Of a DNA stretch of 64,000 nt, positions 12,988 through 23,641 are shown piece by piece (position 1 is the first letter of the stretch; each line of letters begins with the position of its first letter). Below the pieces are notes generated by a model. The model had not been told where the DNA came from. It saw only the letters and a list, made by a program, of their open reading frames with translations, and made no database searches. The DNA comes from Plectrocnemia conspersa (lineage: Eukaryota; Arthropoda; Insecta; Trichoptera; Polycentropodidae). The translations under genes were made by a program, and so were the position numbers. The stretch is from the NCBI GenBank assembly GCA_009617715.1, contig VTFK01000159.1, forward strand, positions 868,001 through 932,000, given 5' to 3'.

Positions 12988-15900
12988 GATGATACTTGCA
13001 TTTAGTTTTTTAACATGTATTTAACGATTAGACAAATATTTAAAAATATAAAGACACAGGTATTTTGTATACGTATATTATTATTTTAATAAGTCCTAGT
13101 TTACTATAAAAAATATTATTTATAAAAATAATTATTTTTAGTTTTTTTCTACGGTTTCGGTTTTAGCCCACCAATAAGTAGCATTTTTTATTATCTATCA
13201 ATCAATAATACAGACAAAATATTATCAAACACTTATTTTGACATGTTTTGTAGAAGAAATCAATGAAAAGTATTTTAATTAAATGATAATAGAATATTCA
13301 AATATGTAAGAATGTTTAAGGAAATAAAATGTTTAAGTGTAAGAGTGATCATTAGTATAAAACTAGAAATAATTATAAATTAAATTAAAAATCAGTAGTA
13401 GAATAATTGTTTACAAAGCTGTATAATGAACTTTATAATTTGTAAATTCACTCTAAGACGCCTTTGTAAATTCTAAGTCTCCACATTTTTAATAAAATAA
13501 AGGCTTTCTAATTAGCTCATAAGTAATACATATATAATAAAATACATATATAACAGAGAAACAGCTATAAAATAATTTATTAGTATAAGCAATTGAAGCA
13601 AAATCCCCACTCCTTAAACATAATTATGTGTTGATAAAATCAAAACGATTTAAAATGCTTTAATCTAGGTATTAAGTGCTCTTAAGGAAATCCTTAACCC
13701 GGCTCTTAATTCACGAGTATTTCAAACAAATGTTTTATTCACATCTCGCTTAGTAAATGACGCGCAATCGATATTAAACGCGCTATTGTCATATAATTTA
13801 CAATTCAACTCGATCAAGAATTCCGTTTCACTGTATGTAAGCCGTTTATAAATTTAAATGTCCTTGAGTATGTCTTTTAATCGATCGTTCAGGATTGAAA
13901 TTATAATGCGAATATAATAAATATTAAATAAAGAAATGGAAAAATGTATCCTCGACGGACAATGTTTTGCGATTGCACGACTCTTTCGGGATGTTCCCAA
14001 GACGATGCACCGCCACATGGCAACTTTGTTGATAAAATATAAAAATGAATATAAAAAAAAACAATATTTTCCAGACCGGAAAGCGCAACTAGCGGGCGAC
14101 TGAAAAGCCTCCCCGTTCTCTGGAAAATGTTTCCCCTTTGAAACCGGCACGTGACAGTGGTTGAGTGAACTATGTACGGTTTTTCGGAAAATGTCAACTT
14201 TGCCAATAGCACGTGTACCTTTTTTACCTGCTATATATACTATGTACATAGCATGTTAAATACAATATACTCGTATCGTAAATATTGTGTGAAAAATTAA
14301 CGAAAATGTATTAACTTCTTGCGAGTTAAAACTTTGTATTGACTACTATGATTATATTTATACAATGGTCGGTAATACAATATATACTCATTATTACGGT
14401 ATAAATATAATCATTACTATATACATGTAGTAATGATTATATTTATAGAATGGTTGGTAACCTTTTAAATTTTTAATCAAACAAAGAAACAAGCTCCAAA
14501 ATATAATACTTCAAACTGTAATTTTGATTTTGGCGTGAAAATTTGAGATACTAATAAACTGCTATTTTCCTGTAAGAAAGTGCAGATGCTTAATAGCTAC
14601 GAAAAAATGAATGATATCTTTCTAATAAACTGATATTTTTTGTAAAGAAAATGGCCATTGCAATCAATTAATATTTTACTACTAGACTGTCATTTTTATT
14701 GAAATAAATATTAATTTTGTCACGCAGGTTTGTCGTGAAGTTTGGTCATAAATTAATATTTTTTTAAGAATTATATTTTATATAATTTACTAATAAACTT
14801 TAATTTTATAGTGGTCTGCAAATGTTTAATTTTGTGTTGCCATAATTATTAATACAGTCATATTATTTTTCATAATAATTTCTGTTTAAATATTTAGTAG
14901 AAAAAAAAACATTGAATTCTAAATGCATCCTTGCGTGCTATTTTATATGCTTTTCAGCTTTAATTAACAGTCTTAATTTCGCAGGCTACCTTAAATGTCT
15001 CTACGGTCGACCTGTCGACCGCTAACATAGTAAGCACCCCGATAGGCTAAATATATATTTAAGTCGCTTGTCAATATTTATGACGCCTCCCCTTTCCCAC
15101 GCGGCTATCTAACGTTGGCCAACCTGTCATGGGAGCGCTAAAGGAGCTCGCGCTAGACGCTAAATTTACTAAATATAAAACTAATTCTCTTTAATGAATC
15201 ACCGCATAAATTTAATTTTATGCTATTGTCCCGCCGTAACGAGGATCGCTCGTAAGACGATATCAGGCGGCGTCCCAGGCGGCGTGCGTTTTATTACACG
15301 GCCGCCACTGGATTCGGCCGTTTATTAAAATAATATTTCACGTCCGATTTTTTCGGCTACCTAGAGATTATGTCTCTCACCTGTGACCGATTTTTGCGCG
15401 CTGAAAATATAATAAAGCCCCACCTGTCCGCTAATGGCCGACTGTTAATTAAACATTCCGCATACACGTCCTCTGCGTCGCCAGCAGACTGTGTGCACTT
15501 GCCATTAATGCCGTATCACGTGCACTAACTACTGCCCGTGACAGCGTAAATTATTGGGTGTACTTCGAAAACCCTCGTCGAGTAGCTGCGTAACATATTA
15601 TATAATACCACCGGCGACGGTTATTTAATTCAACGATCCATTATTATAATCTAAAAACTTATAATCGTCTAAGCTAGCGTTTTTAAAGCTTTAATGGTCA
15701 CAACCCAAATTGGGTAATAGTTTTGGCATCGCGACTCAATCAGATTATAAAATAACACATAAATATAACAACTTTTAGTAATAACAATATTGAATCTTAT
15801 CATAATAAAACGTATCTTTGAATAGATTTTGAAAGCACGTGGCATCTTGGTGTCATATTTCATAGGCTTTTTGCTTTACTATATTTTCAGATATAATTTT

Positions 15901-16457
15901 CGAAAAAATCCGGTAAAATAAAATAATGTGTTATTGAAAATATAGTGCCAATCAATATGCTAAACAATCCAATTTTGAGTATTTTTGGTCTAAACGTATA
16001 AGCATCTATTGCATCAATATATGTTGAGCATCAAAACATATTGCATCAAAGGCAATGCGTTTGCAAGATTCTCAAACTATGTGTTCGTAATATATAACAT
16101 ATAAGAAAATATATTCACCGTAGGAACTAATACCATCGATACTATTTTAATAACCATATAGTGTTAAAAAGTCAACAATACAAATATAATATGTTTGCGA
16201 CATCATATTAAAATCATGTAACATCATTATTTATTATCTCTGCTTTAAAGCTCTACCAAACTTTCAAAACCAACAAAATATGACAATGCTGCGACGACAA
16301 TAGTCTCACACCTTATGAGCTCTGCTCTCGTTCGCCCGCAATATCCCACAAGTAACCTTTGATAACTATTATCGATTTAAACCATTTTTTTCTCTAGATA
16401 TCCATTCATGTTAAATTTCAATTCCTATTAAAATAATTGTTTATATTATTATTTCAG
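12988..16457. other. Non-coding region upstream of the Ly6-type exons
   Basis: No coding exon was recognised. 12990-13640 and 14280-14990 are AT-rich. 13660-14230 and 15000-15610 are GC-richer and lack a plausible frame. The second contains E-box-like CACCTG and CACGTG words and homeodomain-like TTAATTAAAC, which suggests a regulatory element. The first exon of the Ly6-type gene (start codon and signal peptide) must lie in this region or further left, but I could not identify it. Confidence 0.45.
14400..14447. repeat. Perfect 19-bp inverted repeat with 10-nt spacer
   Basis: The arm at 14400-14418 (TATAAATATAATCATTACT) is exactly complementary to the arm at 14429-14447, with spacer ATATACATGT. 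A related copy of the right arm and its flank (ATGATTATATTTATA, then AATGGTCGGTAA) lies at about 14349-14374, and the right arm is followed by AATGGTTGGTAA. This is therefore a duplicated segment partly arranged head to head, possibly a small MITE end or a hairpin-forming repeat. Confidence 0.85.
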
Positions 16458-17320
16458 GATCTGGATTCGCTCAGGACACTAGTCAAAAATGCTACGCCTG
16501 CGGACCACAGGCAGAACAATGGTACAAAGACAGTCATCCACCTTCATGTGCAAATTTCACCGAAACTGAAAACTATGTAGTCAATTGTGGAGACGAGTAC
16601 GATTTCTGCTCAATAACATTAGATTCAACAAGTAAATATCAATCATTTTATAGACACTTTATAGTCATATTAATCAATACATTTTTTTTTATTATTTCAG
16701 CTAATTACATATCGAGACTTTGTTCAAAAAATTCCACCAATGAATGCTTAGAAGGGGAAATGAAACATAGCGGTTGCTCTTGCAATGCAACCCTATGCAA
16801 TGGTAAATCTTTAGAGGAAATGCTGGAAAAAGAAATTCCTCCGCCAATGATCTCCGCCACAGGATCTCCGTCTACGTCAATTAAGCCTGAAATTCCAGTC
16901 AACACCAAAGAATCTATAATAATTACAACACTCAAGCCAGAAAACATCATTAAAAATGATATCGAAAAACCTATTATGTTAACTAATAATGAAAACAATA
17001 ACGTGGATACGGGAATACATATTATGCCTCAAAAAGATCTAGAAATGGTCACGAGTCATTCTTTGCCTCTGCCAGCAGCTTTGGGACAGGAAAATAAGCC
17101 ACCGTCGCAACAAGGAGCACCTGTTGACGATGAAGAAGACGCAGTAGAAGGCAGCGGAAATAGAATGGAGACTGAGCGTAAGCTCTCCAATCCTATGACT
17201 ACAACCACAACCGAACAAACAACAACGGCTAAAAACATGAAAAGCAACGGTCGCGCGACGACATACAACTTAAGCGTTCTATTAATTTGTACAGCGCTCG
17301 TTTACAACTTATCATTTTAA
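16458..17320 (+). CDS. Ly6/uPAR-type GPI-anchored surface protein, last two exons
   Basis: Two exons are clear: 16458-16631 and 16701-17320, with a 69-bp intron (GTAAAT...TTTCAG, phase 1). The 5' exon or exons with the start codon are missing. The first codons read SGFAQDTSQ, which looks like the end of a signal peptide. Then comes a ten-cysteine three-finger domain, from CYAC to the closing SGCSCNATLCNG, where the final Cys-Asn is the Ly6 signature. After it lies a roughly 150-residue linker rich in Thr, Pro and acidic residues (a run of TTTTTEQTTT) that is probably O-glycosylated, and the chain ends in a hydrophobic tail, LSVLLICTALVYNLSF. Such a tail with a small-residue stretch before it is the usual signal for GPI attachment, so the protein is probably extracellular and membrane-anchored. 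In insects this family includes septate-junction and ion-channel regulators; which member this is cannot be told. The linker is unusually long for the family. Confidence 0.8.
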
Positions 17321-17390
17321 CATATTATTATATTTAACAATACTCTATAATTATTTTGCAAGTTTGTCGAACGAGTAGTAAAAAATAATA

Positions 17391-17396
17391 AATAAA
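17391..17396 (+). terminator. Candidate poly(A) signal of the Ly6-type gene
   Basis: AATAAA lies 71 bases after the stop codon at 17318-17320. It is the first canonical hexamer downstream. In AT-rich DNA such hexamers are frequent, so position is the main support. Confidence 0.4.
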
Positions 17397-18920
17397 CTCG
17401 AACCATTACCAAGTCCTAATTTATTTTATCATGTATGATAGTTATATATGAATTTATAGCATTAAGTAGTCAACTATTGAAGTTTTTAGTTTTCTGATTA
17501 GACTTTTAAACTTTCGATTGCACAAGATGTAACAAACATTTCGTAAATAAAATCGACGATATAAGTCTGATAATAATTTAACGTGGTGAAATATTTTTTT
17601 GTGAACATTCAAACGAATCACATTATTTAGTATTATAAAAGCACAATATTTAATGTATCGATAGTTTTTTTTTCCAAATACCTATTTCGATTTACATAAG
17701 TGTTTCAAACACAAACACGCAGATGTTTCTTATATTATATATAAGAGATAACGTTAAAGAATAACAATTTTTAATTAAACTAAAGATACTGTGATCTAAA
17801 TGTAAAACAAACCTAAAAAGGAAATAATGTTATCATTTTAAAATGGTCTGATGCATATTACCAAGCAAGCGTCAACTTGTAAATGTTGACTGTGAATTAT
17901 ACTATAATATAAATTAAATCAGTTTATAACATATATAAAGGCCTTATATGGTCGAGACCAAGATTAATCACTTTGTATTTACTGTACCTATTCACAATAA
18001 TAATTTATAGATAATAACCCAAAATTGTAAACCAAAAACTAGTGAGATAAAATTAATTTATAAAATTTGTGTATATAAAATATTGATGTTTGAAAATTTG
18101 TATATTATATTTGAAACACTTATCTATATAAACATGTACATGTTCATATTTTCCTTGTCTCTCAAAGTTATGTTCAGAATATTATACAACATTACATAAA
18201 CCCTTTCCCTGGTGAGTTTAAATGCCTGAGAATAAGATTTTTTTAGTTGTATATTATATTATAGCAAAAACAAAACTGCTTTTTACAATAAAAAAGTTTT
18301 TTTATGTCAGTGTTACTAATTTTATAAAACAAATATATCAAAATCTTATATTCTTTAATAAATACATTTTTATGTGTGTATAATATTAGATATTTATTTT
18401 AATTTAATTTTCAATATATAGTTATAAATAAGCATTCCAAATTATTATAATATAAAGAATTACAATTTTAATTATTTAATGAAAAAAATAGATAATCTAA
18501 ATTTTACCATGCTTCAAATATGTCATCAAAATTTATATATCTTTAACAACACAATAATTATGATATACACTATGTAGATTAATGAATTATAACACGATAA
18601 ATAAATAAACACATACTCTATTCATTCGCTAAAAAAACTTAAATACACAATAAAATCAGAATATGTATGAATGTATACTGTCATATACAATTATAATTAT
18701 GTATTTAGAACGTGAACTTTATTCAAAATAAAACATATAAGCAAACCTAAACACTAAATAAAATATGTACTTGTAAAAATATTCTTTTGTAATATCGAAA
18801 TGTATAAAATAAACAAGTATTTAAATTAAATTATATACCCTTTGCGGTCAAATTTACTTATCCCATTACAACCCTTGTACTCCACATTATTTTTAAGCTT
18901 AAGAAAATGATTTTCACTTA
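17397..18920. other. AT-rich intergenic region, no gene seen
   Basis: The region is very AT-rich with many stop codons in all frames. I looked specifically for the missing 3' exons of the CCDC174 homologue on the minus strand and did not find them here. Several AATAAA and TTTATT words are present, without context to choose among them. Confidence 0.5.
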
Positions 18921-19526
18921 TTAAAGGATGTTTTAAAATTAAAATGTTGGCAACCCTGAAAAAATAATAATTTGACAGCTGAGAGTTTAGGGTTAGTAAA
19001 AATGGAACGCAACATGATACAACAACGCGATTTTATTATTGAGCAATATCTGAAAAATAATGAATGTTTGGCGGCCGCAATTCGAAAATTGAATACAAAA
19101 TATGGACAGAATAGTGTTTTAAGTTGTCAACTGCGAAGAGATTAATTGAAAAATTCAGAGAGACTGGATCAGTTGTAGACGCTAAACACACTGGTCATCC
19201 AAAAACAAGCCGTTCAAATGTCAATATCGAATCAGTGCGTGAGTGTTGGTGAAAATCCCGGAACATCAATTCGGCGTCGTGGACAAGAATTGCAAATTTC
19301 AAGAAGCTCTTTACAGCGTATACTCACAAAAAATCTGTCTCCGTGCTTACAAAATTCAATTAACACAACAACTATTGTTTTCACTATGATCTAGCAAATG
19401 TTTTCCAATAAACAAATAAGATATCTCAAAATAAAAACAGGTAAACTCCGTTAGCATTGAACCACGAAGAATTAATGTCTTAATAGATATACATAAAAGT
19501 ATAAAATCAACTTAAAACACCCTAAT
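18921..19526 (+). mobile_element. Short Tc1/mariner-superfamily remnant with transposase N-terminus
   Basis: The ends are short inverted repeats: left AGGATGTTTTAA, right (other strand) AGGGTGTTTTAA, close to T/A-rich target sites. From 19002 the plus strand encodes the start of a transposase DNA-binding region. MERNMIQQRDFIIEQYLKNN is followed, after small frame breaks, by FRETGSVVDAKHTGHPKTSR and NPGTSIRRRGQELQISRSSL, the paired helix-turn-helix region typical of insect mariner-like elements. The catalytic DDE/D part is absent, so this roughly 0.6-kb copy is internally deleted and non-autonomous. It lies about 55 bases past the last recognisable exon of the CCDC174 homologue. Confidence 0.72.
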
Positions 19527-19579
19527 GTAAAAGTAACTACATAAATTTAAAAAAATCGAAAATTAAATCAAAAACTCAC

Positions 19580-20728
19580 CGTTGAAACGCACATCTTCAT
19601 AATAAACAGTGTCCTTTTTCATCAATTCTTGCTCCTTTTCTTCCCATTGTTTATGCAACATTTCTTTGAATGGATCGATAGTCTCGTCACTTTTAGGTTC
19701 CTGCAAATTAAGATTGTATATGTACATAGATATAAATAATTACAAATATAAAAAAGTCAGTAAATAAAATTACATCACTCTCTTTCGTCCATCTCATTGA
19801 ATCAGATACAGATTCCGGTACTTTCGGCTTTAAGGAATCCATCAAAGACTTATCGATTTTTTTAACGCCTTCTAAATCAGTTTTGAGACAACGGCGAGTT
19901 CTACCCAAACAATCGACATAATCTACCCTAAAAAAATATAAATAAAAAGGATTAAAATACGTTTAAAAAAAAAAAGTAATTGACATATATTTTTTACACA
20001 AACCATTCATCATCATCATCTGAATTTATATCATAATTAGTTTTATCATAATCATTATCTGATTTAGCATCTACACATTCTTTGCTTTTTGAATCAGAGT
20101 TTTTTTTATTAAAGTCCACTAAATAAAACTCTTCATTTTCACTTCTTGTATTGGTTTTCGATAAATGATCATATAGCTGTGATTTCTTCTCTAATGCTTC
20201 TCTAAAATGATTATTATTATTGATACACTATCAATTTTATACTACCTGTATACCAGGAATATATTTGAATTAAATACCTTGATTTTTTCAATGCTTCGAT
20301 TTCTTCTGGATCGTGTGATTTGGACTTTGGTCTCTCCGGTTTATCAGCTTCCTCGTCATCATCAGTGGCAAATTTAGATGTAGGCACAAAATTTTGCATT
20401 TGATTTTTCGGTTGAAGTTTTGCTTTGTTGACTTCATCTTGTTTGCGTAATAACTCGGCTTTTAAACTGATCAACTAATCAATAAAAACAATGAAATAAT
20501 ACAATAAACTGTAATAAGATTTAAAATAAGATTTATTGCACAAATTATATGACTTACAATAATTTAAAAAGTATTTAATTAATCTTTCAATGTATTTCAA
20601 ATGATTTTGACAATAAATAATATGAAATAAATACTTTTCGTTAAAATATATTGCTATTTCATATCATAATAAAAATAAAAATAACTTACAGTTGATTTGT
20701 TGACTTCTATTTTCTTTGAATTATTCAT
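19580..20728 (-). CDS. CCDC174: CCDC174 homologue, 5' half only
   Basis: The exons, read on the minus strand, are 20690-20728, 20278-20474, 20004-20201, 19774-19927 and 19580-19700. Their phases agree and their donors and acceptors are good. The product starts MNNSKKIEVNKST, then shows LISLKAELLRKQDEVNKAKL, matching the N-terminal SLVDLKAELFRKQEE segment of human CCDC174. It continues with an acidic/basic stretch, then YDHLSKT...FYLVDF, a conserved 'YLVDF' motif. Next come a Ser/Asp-rich region, VDYVDCLGRTRRCLKTDLEG (the family's GRSRRC motif), and PFKEMLHKQWEEKEQELMKK. CCDC174 is a nuclear coiled-coil protein linked to spliceosome and exon-junction-complex factors. The last visible exon ends at a good donor (phase 1), but the conserved GVGYFAF segment and the C-terminal half seen in the human protein are not found before the Ly6-type gene. 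The gene is truncated, rearranged, or continues outside what I can detect. Confidence 0.8.
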
Positions 20729-20998
20729 TTTTCATACTAACACCGTCATAATAACACAACTGACAGATAACCAATTCAACTTATAACGTCAAGTGAGAAC
20801 AGTGCTGCCAGTATAAAAATTTGGCTTTAACAATATTAAATGTGCTTGTTTTCATGAATTGCATAAAAATGCTTTAACGTCTTATATTATTTATAAATTA
20901 CTTTAATTAAATGATTGTTCTATATTTAAATAAGCCTAAAAAAAAAATTACGGAAATTTTCTGAATTGTGTGAAAACAACCTGACAAATTGCTGTATA

Positions 20999-21216
20999 TT
21001 AACTTTCCGATGGCCGCAATGTATTCAAAAGATGCATGTGTCATGTGTATGTTATTTTATCTATGATATTGTATTCCTACATTTCATAATAAAGAATTGT
21101 GATTTTATTTTTCATTCATTTTTTAAAGTGAATATTAATAATAATGAAAGATGCATGTGTCAGATGCATTGCGACCCACGGTGTTCCATTTAGTATTACG
21201 ATCATCAGAGGGTTAA
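20999..21216. mobile_element. Small piggyBac-like MITE (TTAA-flanked, 218 bp)
   Basis: TTAA at 20999-21002 and at 21213-21216 bound a 218-bp unit. The left end reads TTAACTTTCCGATGGCCG and the right end, on the other strand, TTAACCCTCTGATGATCG. Over the first 22 bases 16 match and all six mismatches are transitions. Inside, a 16-bp word AAAGATGCATGTGTCA occurs twice in direct orientation (21028-21043 and 21147-21162), near the two ends. There is no coding capacity. It lies upstream of the CCDC174 start. Confidence 0.6.
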
Positions 21217-21277
21217 AAAAATGTTTTTTTATTAGTTTTTAATAAATCTTACTTTACAAAAAATATTCTAATATATG

Positions 21278-21775
21278 GTGACCAGATTTTGAAAATATCA
21301 AAGGAGGACACTAAAAATAAAAAAGTTATTTTAGGGACGGTGATGATGGCGGGTGGCAATTAGACACAGATTGAGCCGCTGAAGTAGTATTTTTATTGAC
21401 GGTTACAGTTGTTTACGTTTCAAAGGACGCGCGCGCGACCCTCTGCGGACTTGCCGGTAGAGAGGGAAAACCGTCACGGCCGATGCTACTCCAGCGCCGA
21501 CCAGTTTTGGCCATAACAAATCTAAATTCGGCTCCCATATTATTTTGAAAATTTTTATTCGAGGAGAATAAATTGCTGCGGGAGCTAAAAATAAGTCATT
21601 TCACTTTCAAAATTTCTCTGATGATAATAAATTGCCACAGGAGAGCAAAAATAAAAAATGCTATTTTAGAATTTTTGTTCAAGCAGATCAAAGAAGGGCA
21701 AAATTAAGGCAAAAGAAGACAAAAATTTTGAGGAGGATAATCATCCGCATAGGAGGACGTCTTGCCACCTTAGCT
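21278..21775. repeat. Degenerate repeat, probably a decayed DNA transposon
   Basis: The left edge reads GGTGACCAGATTTTG and the right edge, on the other strand, GGTGGCAAGACGTCC; the first ten bases match at 8 positions, a weak inverted repeat. Both edges lie beside a GGAGGAC word. From 21540 to 21710 a unit of about 60 bases recurs about three times. It is recognised by AAAATTT.T followed by GA.AATAAATTGC or similar, then GGAG.GCAAAAATAA or similar. No frame is open. It resembles non-autonomous hAT-like repeats, but the class is uncertain. Confidence 0.45.
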
Positions 21776-22247
21776 AAGAGCATTTATGTATGTATGTCTT
21801 TATAAAAATATCTTGACCTATTTCTAGCGGAGTGTGATTTTTCAACTTAATAAATTACTCAAATGCCTTTAACATCTTAGTAATCATCTATTATTTGAAC
21901 CTAAAGTTACAAAAAAAAATACAAGTAATTGCGACACCTACATTTACTATTAAATAAAATACATTAAAGTTGCAATTACATATAATAATCACTTATTGTT
22001 TATATTTTAAAAGATGCATCTTGATGTAAATATGTGACAATATTTTTTTTATTATTGATCTTCAGAACTCTGATATACTAATATTTTAAAGTAAAATAAA
22101 TACGAGAAACAGACATTTAAGCTTTGTGTTCATTAGTTTATACCTATTATATTTTTTTACAAAAAATATATTTAATTCTAAGAAAAAGGAAATCCTGAAG
22201 TAATGGTAAATCCCAAAATATAGTAAAATTAATAATGAATTTGTAAT
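21776..22247. other. AT-rich intergenic spacer, nothing recognised
   Basis: It contains A/T-rich sequence with no open frame, repeat boundary or motif I can interpret. Confidence 0.5.
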
Positions 22248-23156
22248 TTAACCCTTTCGTGCTCAAATTAAATTTTTTCATTTTTTGAATTTTTTTTTTT
22301 TTTTTTTAGTCATTATTATTTATTAAGAAATATAGGGAAAAAATATTAAAAAAAGCGATTGGAACCTATAAAAAAATTACTGGGATCTATACTTCTCACT
22401 GATACTTGGTAGAGTACTTATTGTGCGCAAAAAAAAAAAACTTTTTTTTGAAGAAATTAATTTATTTACTAAATTTATTTTAAGTAAAAGAACAATATTA
22501 TTAAGGTAAAAATACAAATTAAATCATTTCTTATGAAAAAGATCAAAAAATGGTGAAATATGTACATAGTGGTACATTGCAACCTCTACACATGCATTTA
22601 GTTTGTTTCGCCTTCTTTTTTACTCTACAAAGCCTACACCTTCTCTAAGTTTCACTATTTAGAGGCATATGTTTTCTTACAGATTCTATGGGGTATATTC
22701 TATAGTACTCGGGCATTATTAGCCAAAAAGCTTGATGGTCTACCACGGCGTTTCAGCGAACAAAACTTGCCGATCAACTAATTTTCTAGAGATACCCTAA
22801 AGGCTAATTCAAAATTCAGATCAAATCACCCCTAATGTATATATCACACAGTAAAAAAATGTCTTTATATCTCAAATCTACCGTCAAAATCCTTATTGTC
22901 CTTAAAATTTTAAAGTTTTGTTACAAATTCAACTTATCTAACACACGACACTCGAAATAATGCAACCCGTGCTATTTTAAACTCAACTGCCACTTTTAAG
23001 TTCAATCGATGAAGTAAGTAAATGATTTATCGTAATACCCAATAATAATTCTAGATGGCAGTAGTGAATAAAATTGGGAAACGTGATTCCCACTGATCTT
23101 TTTAGGGCAATTTCGAAAGTGGGAAACCGTATTCCCACCGGGCACGAAAGGGTTAA
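22248..23156 (-). mobile_element. Shortened piggyBac element with transposase C-terminal cysteine domain
   Basis: Perfect 15-bp inverted ends including the target site: TTAACCCTTTCGTGC at 22248-22262 and its complement at 23142-23156. The element is 909 bp, too short for a full transposase. On the minus strand at about 22543-22645 a frame reads RRCRLCRVKKKAKQTKCMC and then RGCNVPLC before a stop. This is the cysteine-rich zinc-binding C-terminus of piggyBac transposases, which in known members binds the transposon ends. The 5' and catalytic parts are missing. A long T run lies at 22288-22308. The clean ends suggest that it was mobilised by a related full-length element. Confidence 0.85.
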
Positions 23157-23641
23157 AATTTAGAAGTGAATTTGTATGAGTAAATTATCCACCGTGACAG
23201 AATTTTGAGAACAAAATATAATATATTTACTACTTAAGTACATTACCGTATTTTAAAAAAATATTGAAGAGAACGGGTAAAACAAGTAACTGGTATGTTT
23301 TCTACAACATTAACCAATATCACTCTCCATTTATTTTTCAACGAGCTCAAATTATCATATCAAACAACTAACATATCCATCTATTTGAAAGATTTCATTT
23401 TACTCTATCCAAAACACTGTATTTGATTTCAATATCAAACAAATGTGAAAATCGCCTGCTTAATAGCATTTGAAATATTGATATTCTATTTATATAACAT
23501 TTGACCTATATATTTTCACAATAATGGTGCCATCGTCATGGTGATATACTATATTTAATTATTGACTGACTAAGGCACAAAGGTTTCGTCTGTCTTTAAA
23601 GAAGGTTCTCTTTATATTCAGATATATTTTCAAAATTCAAA
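23157..23641. other. Upstream flank of the tektin gene
   Basis: Non-coding and AT-rich. It should contain the tektin promoter and 5' untranslated region. I see no clear TATA box or initiator that I would defend. Confidence 0.45.

Noticed and set aside
13854..14249. 131-codon minus-strand frame
   Set aside because: Composition is irregular, another frame on the same strand is equally open, and no domain is recognisable.
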